This document shows positions 54,807 through 64,000 of a stretch of DNA of 64,000 bases, in pieces. Position 1 is the stretch's first letter. Each line of letters starts with the position of its first letter. The stretch comes from Bugulina stolonifera. Its lineage: Eukaryota; Bryozoa; Gymnolaemata; Cheilostomatida; Bugulidae. The DNA lies in assembly GCA_935421135.1 (NCBI GenBank), contig OW285188.1:22731233-22795232 (forward strand), written 5' to 3'. The notes beneath the pieces are model-generated. The model was not told the DNA's origin. It made no database searches and saw only the letters and a list, made by a program, of their open reading frames with translations. The position numbers and the translations under genes were made by a program.

Positions 54807-56540
54807 ATGGATCGACATAGGAAAAATGAAGATCTGGTTGCAGAAATCACCTGTGCTATCATTGGTGGTAATTCTGATCTCATGGTAGCTCTCTTAAAAG
54901 ATAATAGTAGTTATTTGAAAGAACAAGGGTGGACCATTTTATCGCTGTTGAATGATCAATTACAACATCAAGACTTGAGATCACCTCAATTAGGAGTTGT
55001 ACAGATGTTCTTTGAGCACATGGTAGATGTTGGAAATCCCAAGGAATTGGCCTATGCCTTTCTGGAGTCATGCAATGCATTTAAGAATAGCTCGTTGTAT
55101 GAAACCATATTGCCATTTCTAGCTCAAGTATTACTCCAACTTCCTTCAAAGCACAGATCATTGGACCTTGTTTGTGGTACGTTGTACAGTCACATAAAAT
55201 CCCTTGCTTGGACTAGCAAGGAATATGGAATCACTGAAAATGAAGCAGAGAGAGGTATGGTGCTACCAAGTAAGAATGATTTCAAAACTGACCAAATAGT
55301 TCACCATGTTTCTGGTTATATTCAGAATTTCATACATCCTCTTGCAGAGAATTTTGCTGTTGATGAAAGTAGCAATACATTTGAGAGACAAGTGATTACA
55401 TCTTCCGTCCTCCAAGTATTGAACTATCCACTTCTATATATTTTTTATGACAAAACTGACAAGATGATCGTAGACTGTGTTGAAGTCGTATTGAATGCCC
55501 TGATCATGTTGAACCCTACCGTAACTAACATCTTCACTCTCGATTATTATACAAGCCAGTCAGCTACGTTATTTTCAGCTGAACACGTTATAGAACACCC
55601 AGTGGAACAAGCTTTTAGCTCGACCAATGATGATGAAGAAGACTCTTTCCCTGGATTGGCAAATCTGGCGTATCTTTTGTTTTCGGAATGCCTTTTCAAC
55701 AACCATGTTCCACAAATGTTATCCAGTAAATACACATTAACTGTAGTGTTTCCCTGCTTATATCATTTATATACGAGATCAACAAACAGTGTTGTAGCGG
55801 TCAAGGCCACCAGTTTATTAACTTCATTTCTGTCTTGTATTGGTGCTGCAGAACTTGATGATGACTTTCTAGAACTACCATTTGTTAATGATACCATTGT
55901 ATATATCTGCTGGATGATGCAGTTCAGTCATCTCCTTGTTGTACGTCGAAGTGCTGCAAAGATTCTACCTCAACTGATCAGCAAGTTCGATCATCAGTCC
56001 CGATTTCATCTGTTCCAGAGGATTCTAAACAACGAAGAGAGTCCAGAAATTTTAAGCTACACATACTCCTTAGTTAAGGACTTCATCCATGAGTGTTGGT
56101 CCACAGAAGACTTTGCAAAAGGTCCCACTTTTGCATTAGCATTAATGCAGAAAATATTTCAAGTTCCAGATGGCGAGGGTGGTAAATTGATTGCAGACCT
56201 TGATAAGATTTCTGCAGCACTAAACCTTGCTAGGTATTTGGTGACAAGAGACAAGAATCGTACAGCACAATATACCAAGCAGATGAGCACTTATATTCAG
56301 TCATACATCAAACCTGTTGGACAGTGCCTACAGACAGAATTGGTAAGGCTAAAGAGTGCCTTAAAAGAAGTGAACACTGGTGAATATAAGCCACCAGAGA
56401 TAGGTATAACTGTTGCTGTTGGTGATGAAACTATAGACAGCACTAAAGGAATGGAGAGAGAAGCTATTGTAGGTTCAATCAGCAGAGTAGAACTTGTAAT
56501 ATTTGTTCATGACTGCCTAACTGATGTTTTGAATAACTGA
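54807..56540 (+). CDS. GLMN: Glomulin (FKBP-associated protein, CUL1-RBX1 regulator)
   Basis: A 577-residue open frame, close to the 594 residues of human glomulin, in one exon; an acceptor (TTGCAG|GTGAAG, exon from about 54781) precedes the ATG, so the 5' UTR is spliced. It is an all-helical HEAT-like protein. Family-diagnostic stretches are SYLKEQGWTILSLLND, GNPKELAYAFLES, FPGLANLAYLLF, FDHQSRFHLFQRILNN and SAALNLARYLVTRDKN near the C-terminus. Glomulin binds RBX1 and inhibits cullin-RING ubiquitin ligases in vertebrates, and also binds FKBP12. A polyadenylation signal AATAAA lies at 56740. The neighbouring gene TBC1D31 is convergent. Identification is by recalled similarity across several blocks. 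Confidence 0.9.
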   Translation: MDRHRKNEDLVAEITCAIIGGNSDLMVALLKDNSSYLKEQGWTILSLLNDQLQHQDLRSPQLGVVQMFFEHMVDVGNPKELAYAFLESCNAFKNSSLYETILPFLAQVLLQLPSKHRSLDLVCGTLYSHIKSLAWTSKEYGITENEAERGMVLPSKNDFKTDQIVHHVSGYIQNFIHPLAENFAVDESSNTFERQVITSSVLQVLNYPLLYIFYDKTDKMIVDCVEVVLNALIMLNPTVTNIFTLDYYTSQSATLFSAEHVIEHPVEQAFSSTNDDEEDSFPGLANLAYLLFSECLFNNHVPQMLSSKYTLTVVFPCLYHLYTRSTNSVVAVKATSLLTSFLSCIGAAELDDDFLELPFVNDTIVYICWMMQFSHLLVVRRSAAKILPQLISKFDHQSRFHLFQRILNNEESPEILSYTYSLVKDFIHECWSTEDFAKGPTFALALMQKIFQVPDGEGGKLIADLDKISAALNLARYLVTRDKNRTAQYTKQMSTYIQSYIKPVGQCLQTELVRLKSALKEVNTGEYKPPEIGITVAVGDETIDSTKGMEREAIVGSISRVELVIFVHDCLTDVLNN

Positions 56541-56876
56541 TCACAAGTTTGAGTTTGTAAATAATACACCTGTAGTTCATGTGAAATATAGACAATATAA
56601 ATTTATTTGGAAGCATACAAACACAGGTTTAGAAATTGATCATGTAATATATAAAATCACAACACATAATTACCCTATGTACAGATTGTGAGATCAAGGA
56701 AAACTGAAACACCATGTCCTACACCTAGACCAGATTTGAATAAATATAAGATAATACAAGATATGACTTTTAAATGGAAGAACTAGTAAAGCAACAGCAG
56801 CACATTCTACCTTAAACATCTATAATAGACACAGAAAATCTCTCACCCCACACTTGGTACAATAAAATATAATTAG
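56541..56876. other. Tail-to-tail interval of GLMN and TBC1D31
   Basis: 336 bases. The minus-strand signal AATAAA (56602-56607) lies inside the predicted GLMN 3' UTR, and the GLMN signal (56740-56745) lies inside the predicted TBC1D31 3' UTR, so the transcripts should overlap by about 140 bases. Confidence 0.55.
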
Positions 56877-59800
56877 TTATCTTTTACTCCATGATATGAC
56901 ATCATCCGACTTGAGTAAGGCAATCTGCTCCTTTTTAATTCTATCAATCTCATTCTGAGGGAAATTCTGCAACAGAATACAGATGCACTGTATGATATGG
57001 TAAGTTTAAGAATTGTTTCCCTCTTGATTTAAAAAGTTGCTAATACTGGATATATAATGTGGCGTTGTCCTCTCCCAAACAGTTCACTCTTCTAGAGAAG
57101 GTAAAAAATAGTATAGTTGCAAATGTATGTATATTTGCCCATTTGTAGTTTCAACAGAAGTTAATTTGAAATGTACATGTACCAGAATGCAATTTCAATA
57201 CAAGTAGCACACTGTAAGGTACAGGTAGGCTATGCTTTTGATAATTGAATATTTTGGCTAACGAAGAATGGGATAAATTAGTGCAGCATCGTATCACTTG
57301 AAACTCTTCAAGTTTTAGATTGCTATAAAACATAAAAGTTGCTGATGTTGTAATTTCTTTTGAAATGCTTTACATAGAGGAGTCAATATATTATACTTAC
57401 TGAGGTCATGTATATAATCAATAATAGGGACATCAACTACTCCAGAATAGTGATCTCACATTCACTAATAATTCAAAAAAGAAACACTAAGTAGCTAACC
57501 TTGACACGCTGTGGGAACTTGGCCAACAGCTGGTATTGTCCCTTGTTGAGAGGACGGAATTGTTGAAGGCAGGTGACGGGGTCGAGTTCTGATGGGGTAG
57601 TACAGATGACCTTGTAGGTCTCCCTGATAACCAGAGCAACTCCCGTCCCATTGTGATGCCTAAAAGGTATAGCAGGGTTGTATTTACCGAAGTCAGTAAG
57701 TAGCAAGTACATTGTATAATACCTGAAGATTGTATCTGGATGAAACACAGCGTACAACCAACATACATTGTATATGGAGCAGATGCGTCTTGTATTGTTA
57801 GCATAATACATGTACATTGTATGTTGATGTTTTAGTTCATAGTTTCTATTATGTATTAGTACATGGGCACTGTAAGCTATTAATTATAATGCAAAGTTGT
57901 CTGCTCTTTGTTCACTGATAATAGAACAATGTGAGGACAACTTGGCACTAAAATCAACATGACTAAATCATTGCAGTCGAAACAATAATAAACTGGAAGT
58001 TGTCCTCTCACGGTCCCCAAGTACAAGAAAAGACAATTCCTAGTGCATAAATGAGTAATAGCCTGTCCATTCAAGTCCATACACATGTAGTTCAATATAA
58101 TGCCTACATATCAAGTATACAAACCTGTAGAATTGCTTGAACTCTTCTGCTTCATAACAGTCTAAGAGAGGACCTCTGTTGACTAACGTATATGCTACGA
58201 CAGCCATTAGCATCCACCCTGGGTCATTTATTAGAATGTGATCCCACAGTTTCATCCACTCATTACGGGAAAATACCTCAGAGAAACCAGTTTGCAGCAG
58301 TGACCAAGCGTATATTTGTGTTGTGACCCGGTATCTAATGAAGTGCTAAATAACAAATAGGAAATACATCGTTTCCTGCATTATGACGACCACAAATTAC
58401 AGCATGATGCTAGTTTCCATTTCAGAGCGGTTTTGCACTGGCATACCACTACCACTGATATGGAGAGGGGGGGGGGGGGGCATAATTATGCATAGTCTCA
58501 GTAGTACCCACGGCAGGTTGAAAAATGTCAACTTTCCACCGATAACTGAGGGTATCACAAGTAACCCTGTTGGATAGGATCTGTTGAGTAGAAACTGTGA
58601 CTCTGGGATACTCTTCCGAGCAAGCAGCTCATTAGTGGAAATCATGAGGTAAGCAGGTGGGGTACACACAGGAGTAAACTAAGCTTAATTAATATAGAAG
58701 TAATATATTTCCTGAAAAAAATAAACACAGCTGACATATATACTAGTATATGCATATGTATGTAATGCAAATTGAGGGAGTAACAGTACCTGAAAGAGTT
58801 CTTTGTCGTGATATGATAGGACATTCTCCACAAGTGAGAGGATATTGAGAGGAGGATTTGGTAAGAAGTCAAACCATTTCTGAGTCCAATTCACAAGAAC
58901 TGTGGCTACGACTTCAAATGCTATCAGCTGGTTGTTTTGTAGTAGTTTAGCAAAGGGAAAGGCAAGAGTTGGGAGGAAGGTGCTTTCTGTCACAACTGGA
59001 GCCCAGTAAGCAATGGCCGACATCAACCTCTGGAACACCCTGAGCAGCTTCAAACTCCTGAAATATAATAAAAACACCTAATATTAGCATCTCATATCAG
59101 CAGATTAATACTAGGAATATAACTTCAAGTGTTAAAGTTGTCATCTCTTTACAGAGAGTAGAAGAGAGAGAGGACAATTCCCAGGCTAGTAGAGCATTGT
59201 ACACTAAACTGTACCTATAATCTCAACAGCCAGCAAATAATATGGTATCATTATCGCTGTGCATAAACTTTTCAATATTACAAATTGAAGTGAGTCACAC
59301 CTTATAGGGTAGACTTTATGTATATCAGCAAAGACCGGGTGAATTCCTTTGTCTAGCAGTGCAGAATATGCCTCATAGTTTTCAGGAAGACGTAAGATAG
59401 TTTTCCAGATGAAAGTTCTGTACTTCTCTGGGAACTCTCCATACTCCTTCAGGATCTCTCTCAACTTCATGTTGCTAAGAGTTTTGGAATTTTCTACCCT
59501 TTCAGTAATCATGTCCTTGATCCTAGTGGCAGTTTTCTTGTGAACTCGAGTGACCTACACATCAGCATGTAAAACATCAATAGCGATCCAATAAATACTC
59601 CAAACAATAACAACTATTCTCATGACAATCAACAAAACTCACAGGCATACAGCAAAAATACAGTTTGACACACCCGGATTCTATACAGTTGAGAGATTGC
59701 ATAGAAAGATTTGGTAAACATATTACGGCCAGATCTCTCAAATATAGTCTGATATCACAAATAATTGAGTGTCTGAATTTATCCAACTCAGATCTTTGAA

Positions 59801-61560
59801 AGGGTTCATAAGTCTCAAAGACTAAAATTGGTAATTTTTGCTGTACACAGCTGCATTGAGCACTTGGACATTAGTAAACCTCGGAGAGCTCAAACTATGT
59901 GTATCAGGATATGTATTGTGCATCATGTCGTAAGTAATATTGTGCATAAATTGGTCTTCTTCGTTACTGCCGTGCATTTAGCCAGCCCAGTTCAAAAATG
60001 CAGAAGTTGAAGCTTATATCAATGGCTGGAACTGGGCTCTGATTGGAAGAGTTCACCTATTGCGACAAGGATGGGTGGCATCATTGGTTTGATCACTATG
60101 CCATTCAGTCACCCCTAGAGATTACTGTACAAGACTGACCTTGGTCCGAGGATGTCTATCCTTAACCTCTTCCGTCTTTCTTTTTTCTAGGATCTGTTCC
60201 GCTACGATCTGTTTGAACACGACTTCCATCTCGTAGACATTGATATTCCCACTGTCCATGATGCAAGCCAAGATACTGCCTGCCTCAGCAAAACTTACCT
60301 AAAATGAATAAGCCAGGATTCAGGTTCCAATGTAGTTAGTGGTGGTGCTAGGAAGAACATCCAATAAAACATTGCTCTTTGGTCTCGCTGTGCATGGTGA
60401 AGGTAGAATGAATTATCGGCGGAGAAATTAGTGATAGAAGCAGGATGGGTACGCTATACATAGTGAAATCATGGGCTCACCTGCATCACTTTGTGTTCAT
60501 AAGATCCGATAGTCCAAATTTCTACACTTTCTTTTACATCAATAAACCTCAGGACACCATTAGAGCAAACAGCTGAAACAAGTTATGTTATACAATATTA
60601 TATTGTATTATCAAGTCACACAATAAGGCATCATACCCAAGGATATTTTGTGAAATTTCAGATACATTATATCATGCACACAGGTTTGGTCAAAGTGTAT
60701 TCGCACATACCTAACAAGACTTCTTCAGGGTAAAGATGCCTGGGAAGGTATTCCAAATGTTTTATCTGCTTGGTTTCCAGAGAGAGCTGTAGAACCTTGT
60801 GTATCTTCTGAGAGGCAATGTCCCATATATGTATGACGTTAGACTTCCCAGCACAGGCCACTGCACTGCCATCAGAGTTGCAGGTGAAGGTACGATACAT
60901 GACATCTAGAGATTGAGTGCTTCGTAACTCATGCTTCAGATCCATGGTTTCAGCATCCCACACAAGAATCGAGTTGTCTTTAAAGCATGTCAGAATGGAG
61001 TTGCTATTAGGAATGAATGAAGCTAGGAGCAATTCAACACTGTTGGCTATGCTCAACTTTCGCTTTCGTTCAAAAGTATCTAGATTCCACAGAGAAGCTG
61101 TTTCGCTAGAAGTCGTGAGAGCATATCGCTTTGAAGAATGTATAGAGATGCTCATGATAGAAGTCTCATGACCCTTGAAACAAGCTAATTGTTCCTGTGT
61201 TTCAGTGTTATAGCATCGAAGAGAATAGTCACTCAGAGATACGAGCATATCAGTTTTCCGTTTTAAAGAGATTGTTATACGACTGCATGGGACACTCAGA
61301 TGCTTTACAAGATTAAACTTGTTTTTGACAATGTTGAGAACAAATATATTGCCATGGACATCGCTAGCTGCAATTGCATCTCCATCTGAACTTACAGCAA
61401 CTTGTATGAAGATAACATCTGACTTTTGAAGACAACCACCAATATATGTAGTTGGAGACCGGACGCTATTTACAATCTCAAGCAGTAAACCATCAGAGCC
61501 TATTTCTGGTTTTTTAGCGAACACATTACCCGACCGCTTCTTCCGTAGAAACAACTGCAT
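56877..61560 (-). CDS. TBC1D31: TBC1D31 (WDR67)-like WD40 and TBC-domain protein, lacking the long C-terminal coiled coil
   Basis: Eight exons: 60711-61560, 60481-60572, about 60139-60298, 59302-59555, 58792-59058, 58126-58346, about 57498-57660 and 56877-56966, near 700 residues in all. The start is MQLFLRKKRSGNVFAKKPEI. WD40 repeats fill the first half (SKRYALTTSSETASLWNLDT, ILTCFKDNSILVWDAETMD, CSNGVLRFIDVKES). The TBC fold follows (YGEFPEKYRTFIWKTILRLP, LAFPFAKLLQNNQLIAFEVV, PPLNILSLVENVLSYHDKEL). The last exon ends in DDVISWSKR and a TAA. Human TBC1D31 has about 1066 residues, the extra part being a coiled coil after the TBC domain; here the protein stops just as that region would begin. 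The vertebrate protein is a centriolar-satellite component. The TBC catalytic Arg/Gln fingers are not obvious, as in that family. Confidence 0.9.
57894..57942. repeat. Hairpin of the GAAGTTGTCC family
   Basis: AAGTTGTC pairs with GGACAACTT across about 30 bases; intron of TBC1D31. Confidence 0.65.
57995..58040. repeat. Hairpin of the GAAGTTGTCC family
   Basis: GGAAGTTGTCCTCTC faces AGACAATTCC, only about 50 bases from the previous hairpin, in the same intron. Confidence 0.65.
59134..59181. repeat. Hairpin of the GAAGTTGTCC family
   Basis: AAAGTTGTCATCTC faces GAGAGGACAATTCC; another TBC1D31 intron. Confidence 0.65.
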
Positions 61561-62354
61561 GTTTAACTACAGCCACGACTATATCACATATCCTGCAAAA
61601 TAGAAGTAAAATGTATATTCAACAAAAATACTTGCATATTTAGGCTATAGGCCTATGAGCTTCTCGACTTGGTAAAACTATATAGCCTACTAACGTTCAA
61701 CTGAAGTTTAGTCTGAGGATAGAAGGACTCGGTAGAATAGACTACATACACTTGCCCAAAAATCTAAAAGATTTCTAATAGTTGAGATAATTAAGATGAA
61801 CTAAAATAGAGCAGTCAGACTCGTCAGTAACTAGAAAGTACAGCACAGTGTTTAACAGTGTTTTGTCTAGCAGCAATTTAATTAAAAGTCTAATCTGAAA
61901 ATTGTTGCTAGACAAGTTCTTATGCTTCGGAAACTTTGAGGGCTTACAGTAAACCTCAGGACTATGAGCCCGAGATCCAAACATGAGAGCCTGGGTCACC
62001 TATAATACACTTGTGGTTAGCGATGGTCGCCCATCGCTAGTAGTGGGTTGACACTGCAGCGTGAATGGGACAATACCACTAAATCAGCTGTCAGAGGTCA
62101 GTCACCCTAACCCTTTGTACGGTTCATCGTAGCTTCCCTCTCGATCAAAACTATGAGAAACGCCTGACGATACATATAAATATCTTTTAATCACTGTTGA
62201 CTGTACCGTAGCAGTTGTGTTCTGTTTACAACAAGAGCAATCTCTATGTGTACTTATAGGTCTGTCCGATAGGTAGGCTTAGAGGTCTATATGTTAGGTG
62301 CGGTGGTGGAAAAATGTTGATAGCCTTAGGTCAATGTTTGTGGTCTTGGGTAAA
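61561..62354. other. Interval upstream of TBC1D31
   Basis: Presumed promoter and 5' UTR side of TBC1D31. A short perfect stem (TAGCGATGG facing CCATCGCTA) lies at about 62018-62039. No other gene is seen. Confidence 0.4.
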
Positions 62355-62660
62355 GACTCGGCTCCACCAGAGGCATTGAGCATCGGTAAAGCAACTCCTT
62401 TGTTGGCGTGGCTCTATAGGCAAAGTGTAGTACCAGTTCACTAACTTCTTTGATTAAGATTTAACCAGTAACAGAAGCTAATTTCTAAAAAATTATACAA
62501 TTGGAGTCGTTGTATGTAATATTAACCAATCACAACAGCGCTCCGTGGCGCCAGGAACTGTTTGTCATGTCAGTCTTTGTATAGCCAAACAAACGGCAGC
62601 ACCGATTTGCTCTTGAACAAGGCTCCGTCGACCGTAATTGAACAATCGGTCTCTAGTATA
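62355..62660. mobile_element. MITE-like element, diverged copy
   Basis: Parallel to the copy directly to its right along its length: CTCGGCT start, GGCTCTATAGGCAA, TTCTAAAAAATTATA, ATTAACCAATCACAACAGCG, GATTTGCTCT, GAACAATCGG. It is more diverged at its ends. Confidence 0.7.
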
Positions 62661-62663
62661 AAT

Positions 62664-62962
62664 GCTCGGCTACACGAGAGGCTGTGAGCTTCAACGGTGC
62701 AACTTTGCTATTCGTTGACACGGCTCTATAGGCAATGGCACAGCACCAGTGACCTTGATCAATATCTAGTCAATAACCAAAGCCGATTTCTAAGAAATTA
62801 TATAACTGAAGTCATTGTATCTAATATTAACCAATCACCACAGCGCTCTGTGATGCTGTGGACTAAAAAGACCAACATAGCTGATCGAATGACACGTTGA
62901 TTTGCTCTAGAACGAAGCTCCGAAGGCCGAAAAAGAACAATCGGCGTCTCGTGTAGCCGAGC
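62664..62962. mobile_element. MITE with 16-bp perfect inverted ends, about 299 bp
   Basis: Begins GCTCGGCTACACGAGA and ends with its exact complement TCTCGTGTAGCCGAGC. It is a second, cleaner copy of the element to its left and related by its ends to the 113-bp element at 43.8 kb. No coding capacity. Confidence 0.85.
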
Positions 62963-63884
62963 CTTTAACCAGGTTTAACATGTGGTCAACCAATAAAATA
63001 CAGAGAAGACAACTTCTTCTGCTTCAGTTAGTTTTGGGAAAAACAAACCCAAGGGATATCTCAAATTACTCCACTTCTGCACCTAACTCAACTATAATTA
63101 TTCACAAGAAGCGCTCCCTGTCGAATTACCTGTCGATGTTATCATCACACTGGACCACCCTAGAGGGTGGAAGGGGTGTGCCGCATATGGTTCATGGGTT
63201 AATCAGTTAGCGGACAGTATTCATACTATTGGGGTATGTGTTTGTCAGTAGGCTATTGACTGAACAGGACTATCTATCCTGGCTGTGTGTAGGTTGCGGT
63301 GGTAGGCCGCTCAGTTGTTAGAACTCCTTTTGGGTTTGTATTTTTCAAGAGCGTTCTATATCTCAAAAAATATTCAAAGGTATAACACAAAATGCTTTCC
63401 TGACGAGTACTCTTCCCAGTCTGTCTCGGTCTGACTCCCAGTCTCTAACAGTCCTGAGTCTATGTACATGTACTCGTCTCATTCGATTCATCACCCAACC
63501 ACTGTCTCACTAACTACTTACCTACTTATTTTTAAATCTTTATTTTAACTTTACGCTCCTTCTCACACTCGGTACATGGCAAATATATTATGATTAATTA
63601 CATATTTTATGTATCCATCACAAAGGATACCTCTCCTTCGTCGAGATGCGTTTGCAACAACAATGCAATGCAATGCAACAGAATTGAATCAAACTTTGTA
63701 AACATATCCATTTGAATTTTTGTGTCAAGGTCTTTTTGAACCAATCGTAAAGCGTTATTCAATACCTTTAGCCAATAAAGAGTAACCTAGAATGCTATTG
63801 GGTCAACTAGCATAAGGAGTTATCTCCCTGATATTTACGAGTTTTTCCGAACGAGTATCTAAGTTTCCCCAGCTTTGGAAGGTC
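62963..63884. other. Interval before the right-edge exon
   Basis: No gene recognised. The last 200 bases are less AT-rich and could be a promoter region for the exon at 63885. Confidence 0.4.
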
Positions 63885-63922
63885 ATGGCAGCTACTGAAT
63901 TATTACCAAATTTCTTTACGGG
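63885..63922 (+). CDS. Possible first coding exon of a gene leaving the window
   Basis: ATG in context GGTCATGG opens MAATELLPNFFTG, ending at a consensus donor (ACGGG|GTAAGT). Only 12 codons are available, so the product cannot be identified. Confidence 0.4.
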
Positions 63923-64000
63923 GTAAGTCCAGATTTACCATCTTAGTTCAGTCTTTCGTTATTATCATGACCAAATAAAAGTTATATTGTTAATTGTAAA

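Noticed and set aside
62014..62060. tRNA-like stem near 62.02 kb
   Set aside because: One good stem (TAGCGATGG facing CCATCGCTA) but no acceptor stem, anticodon arm or T-loop consensus.

Overview
This window looks like nuclear DNA of a marine invertebrate animal. Its genes are split by introns with GT/AG borders, introns and intergenic DNA are AT-rich, and there are many minisatellites and small DNA transposons. Recognisable genes are animal ones: glomulin (GLMN), a TBC1D31-type WD40/TBC protein, an F-box/leucine-rich-repeat protein, and a large multi-LamG protein. The palindromic words TACATGTA and TAGGCCTA recur throughout. I cannot fix the phylum from sequence alone; sponge, echinoderm, hemichordate and lancelet all remain possible.

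Layout. (1) 1-13.3 kb, minus strand: one long gene with six successive LamG units separated by linker exons, open at the left edge; its introns carry two different 13-bp minisatellites, a 22-bp array and a perfect 32-bp palindrome. (2) 13.8-16.6 kb: a non-autonomous DNA transposon with GC-rich ends and an 8-bp target duplication, carrying copies of another palindromic MITE inside it. (3) 16.6-23.3 kb: no gene seen, one further MITE copy. (4) 23,280-34,027: a complete Polinton/Maverick-type integrated virus-like element of 10,748 bp with 723-bp near-identical terminal inverted repeats and a 6-bp target duplication (AACATG). (5) 34-45 kb: no convincing gene, a 0.9-kb 18-bp satellite, one small MITE. 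(6) 45.3-50.0 kb, minus: F-box/LRR gene in four exons with consistent splice phases. (7) 50.1-54.4 kb: a hAT-type MITE, a piggyBac-type MITE and a 5'-truncated non-LTR retrotransposon with a stop codon. (8) 54.8-56.5 kb, plus: GLMN; 56.9-61.6 kb, minus: TBC1D31-like gene in eight exons, tail to tail with GLMN. (9) 62.3-63.0 kb: paired MITE copies; 63.9 kb: a possible first exon of a new gene leaving the window on the right.

The most interesting object is the Polinton-type element. It encodes a full virion-building set on the plus strand (packaging ATPase, two small basic virion-type proteins, penton-like and double jelly-roll-like capsid proteins, adenovirus-type protease with a one-base break) and a chromodomain integrase. 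It has no protein-primed DNA polymerase B, which normally defines Polintons. In the remaining space it has an unknown 442-residue coiled-coil protein with an internal duplication, a single-pass membrane protein overlapping the ATPase, a small minus-strand gene, and a large inverted array of 31-bp repeats. Near-identical ends and an intact target duplication point to recent insertion. A capsid-encoding, polymerase-less element that replicates with a helper or host polymerase is the hypothesis most worth testing.
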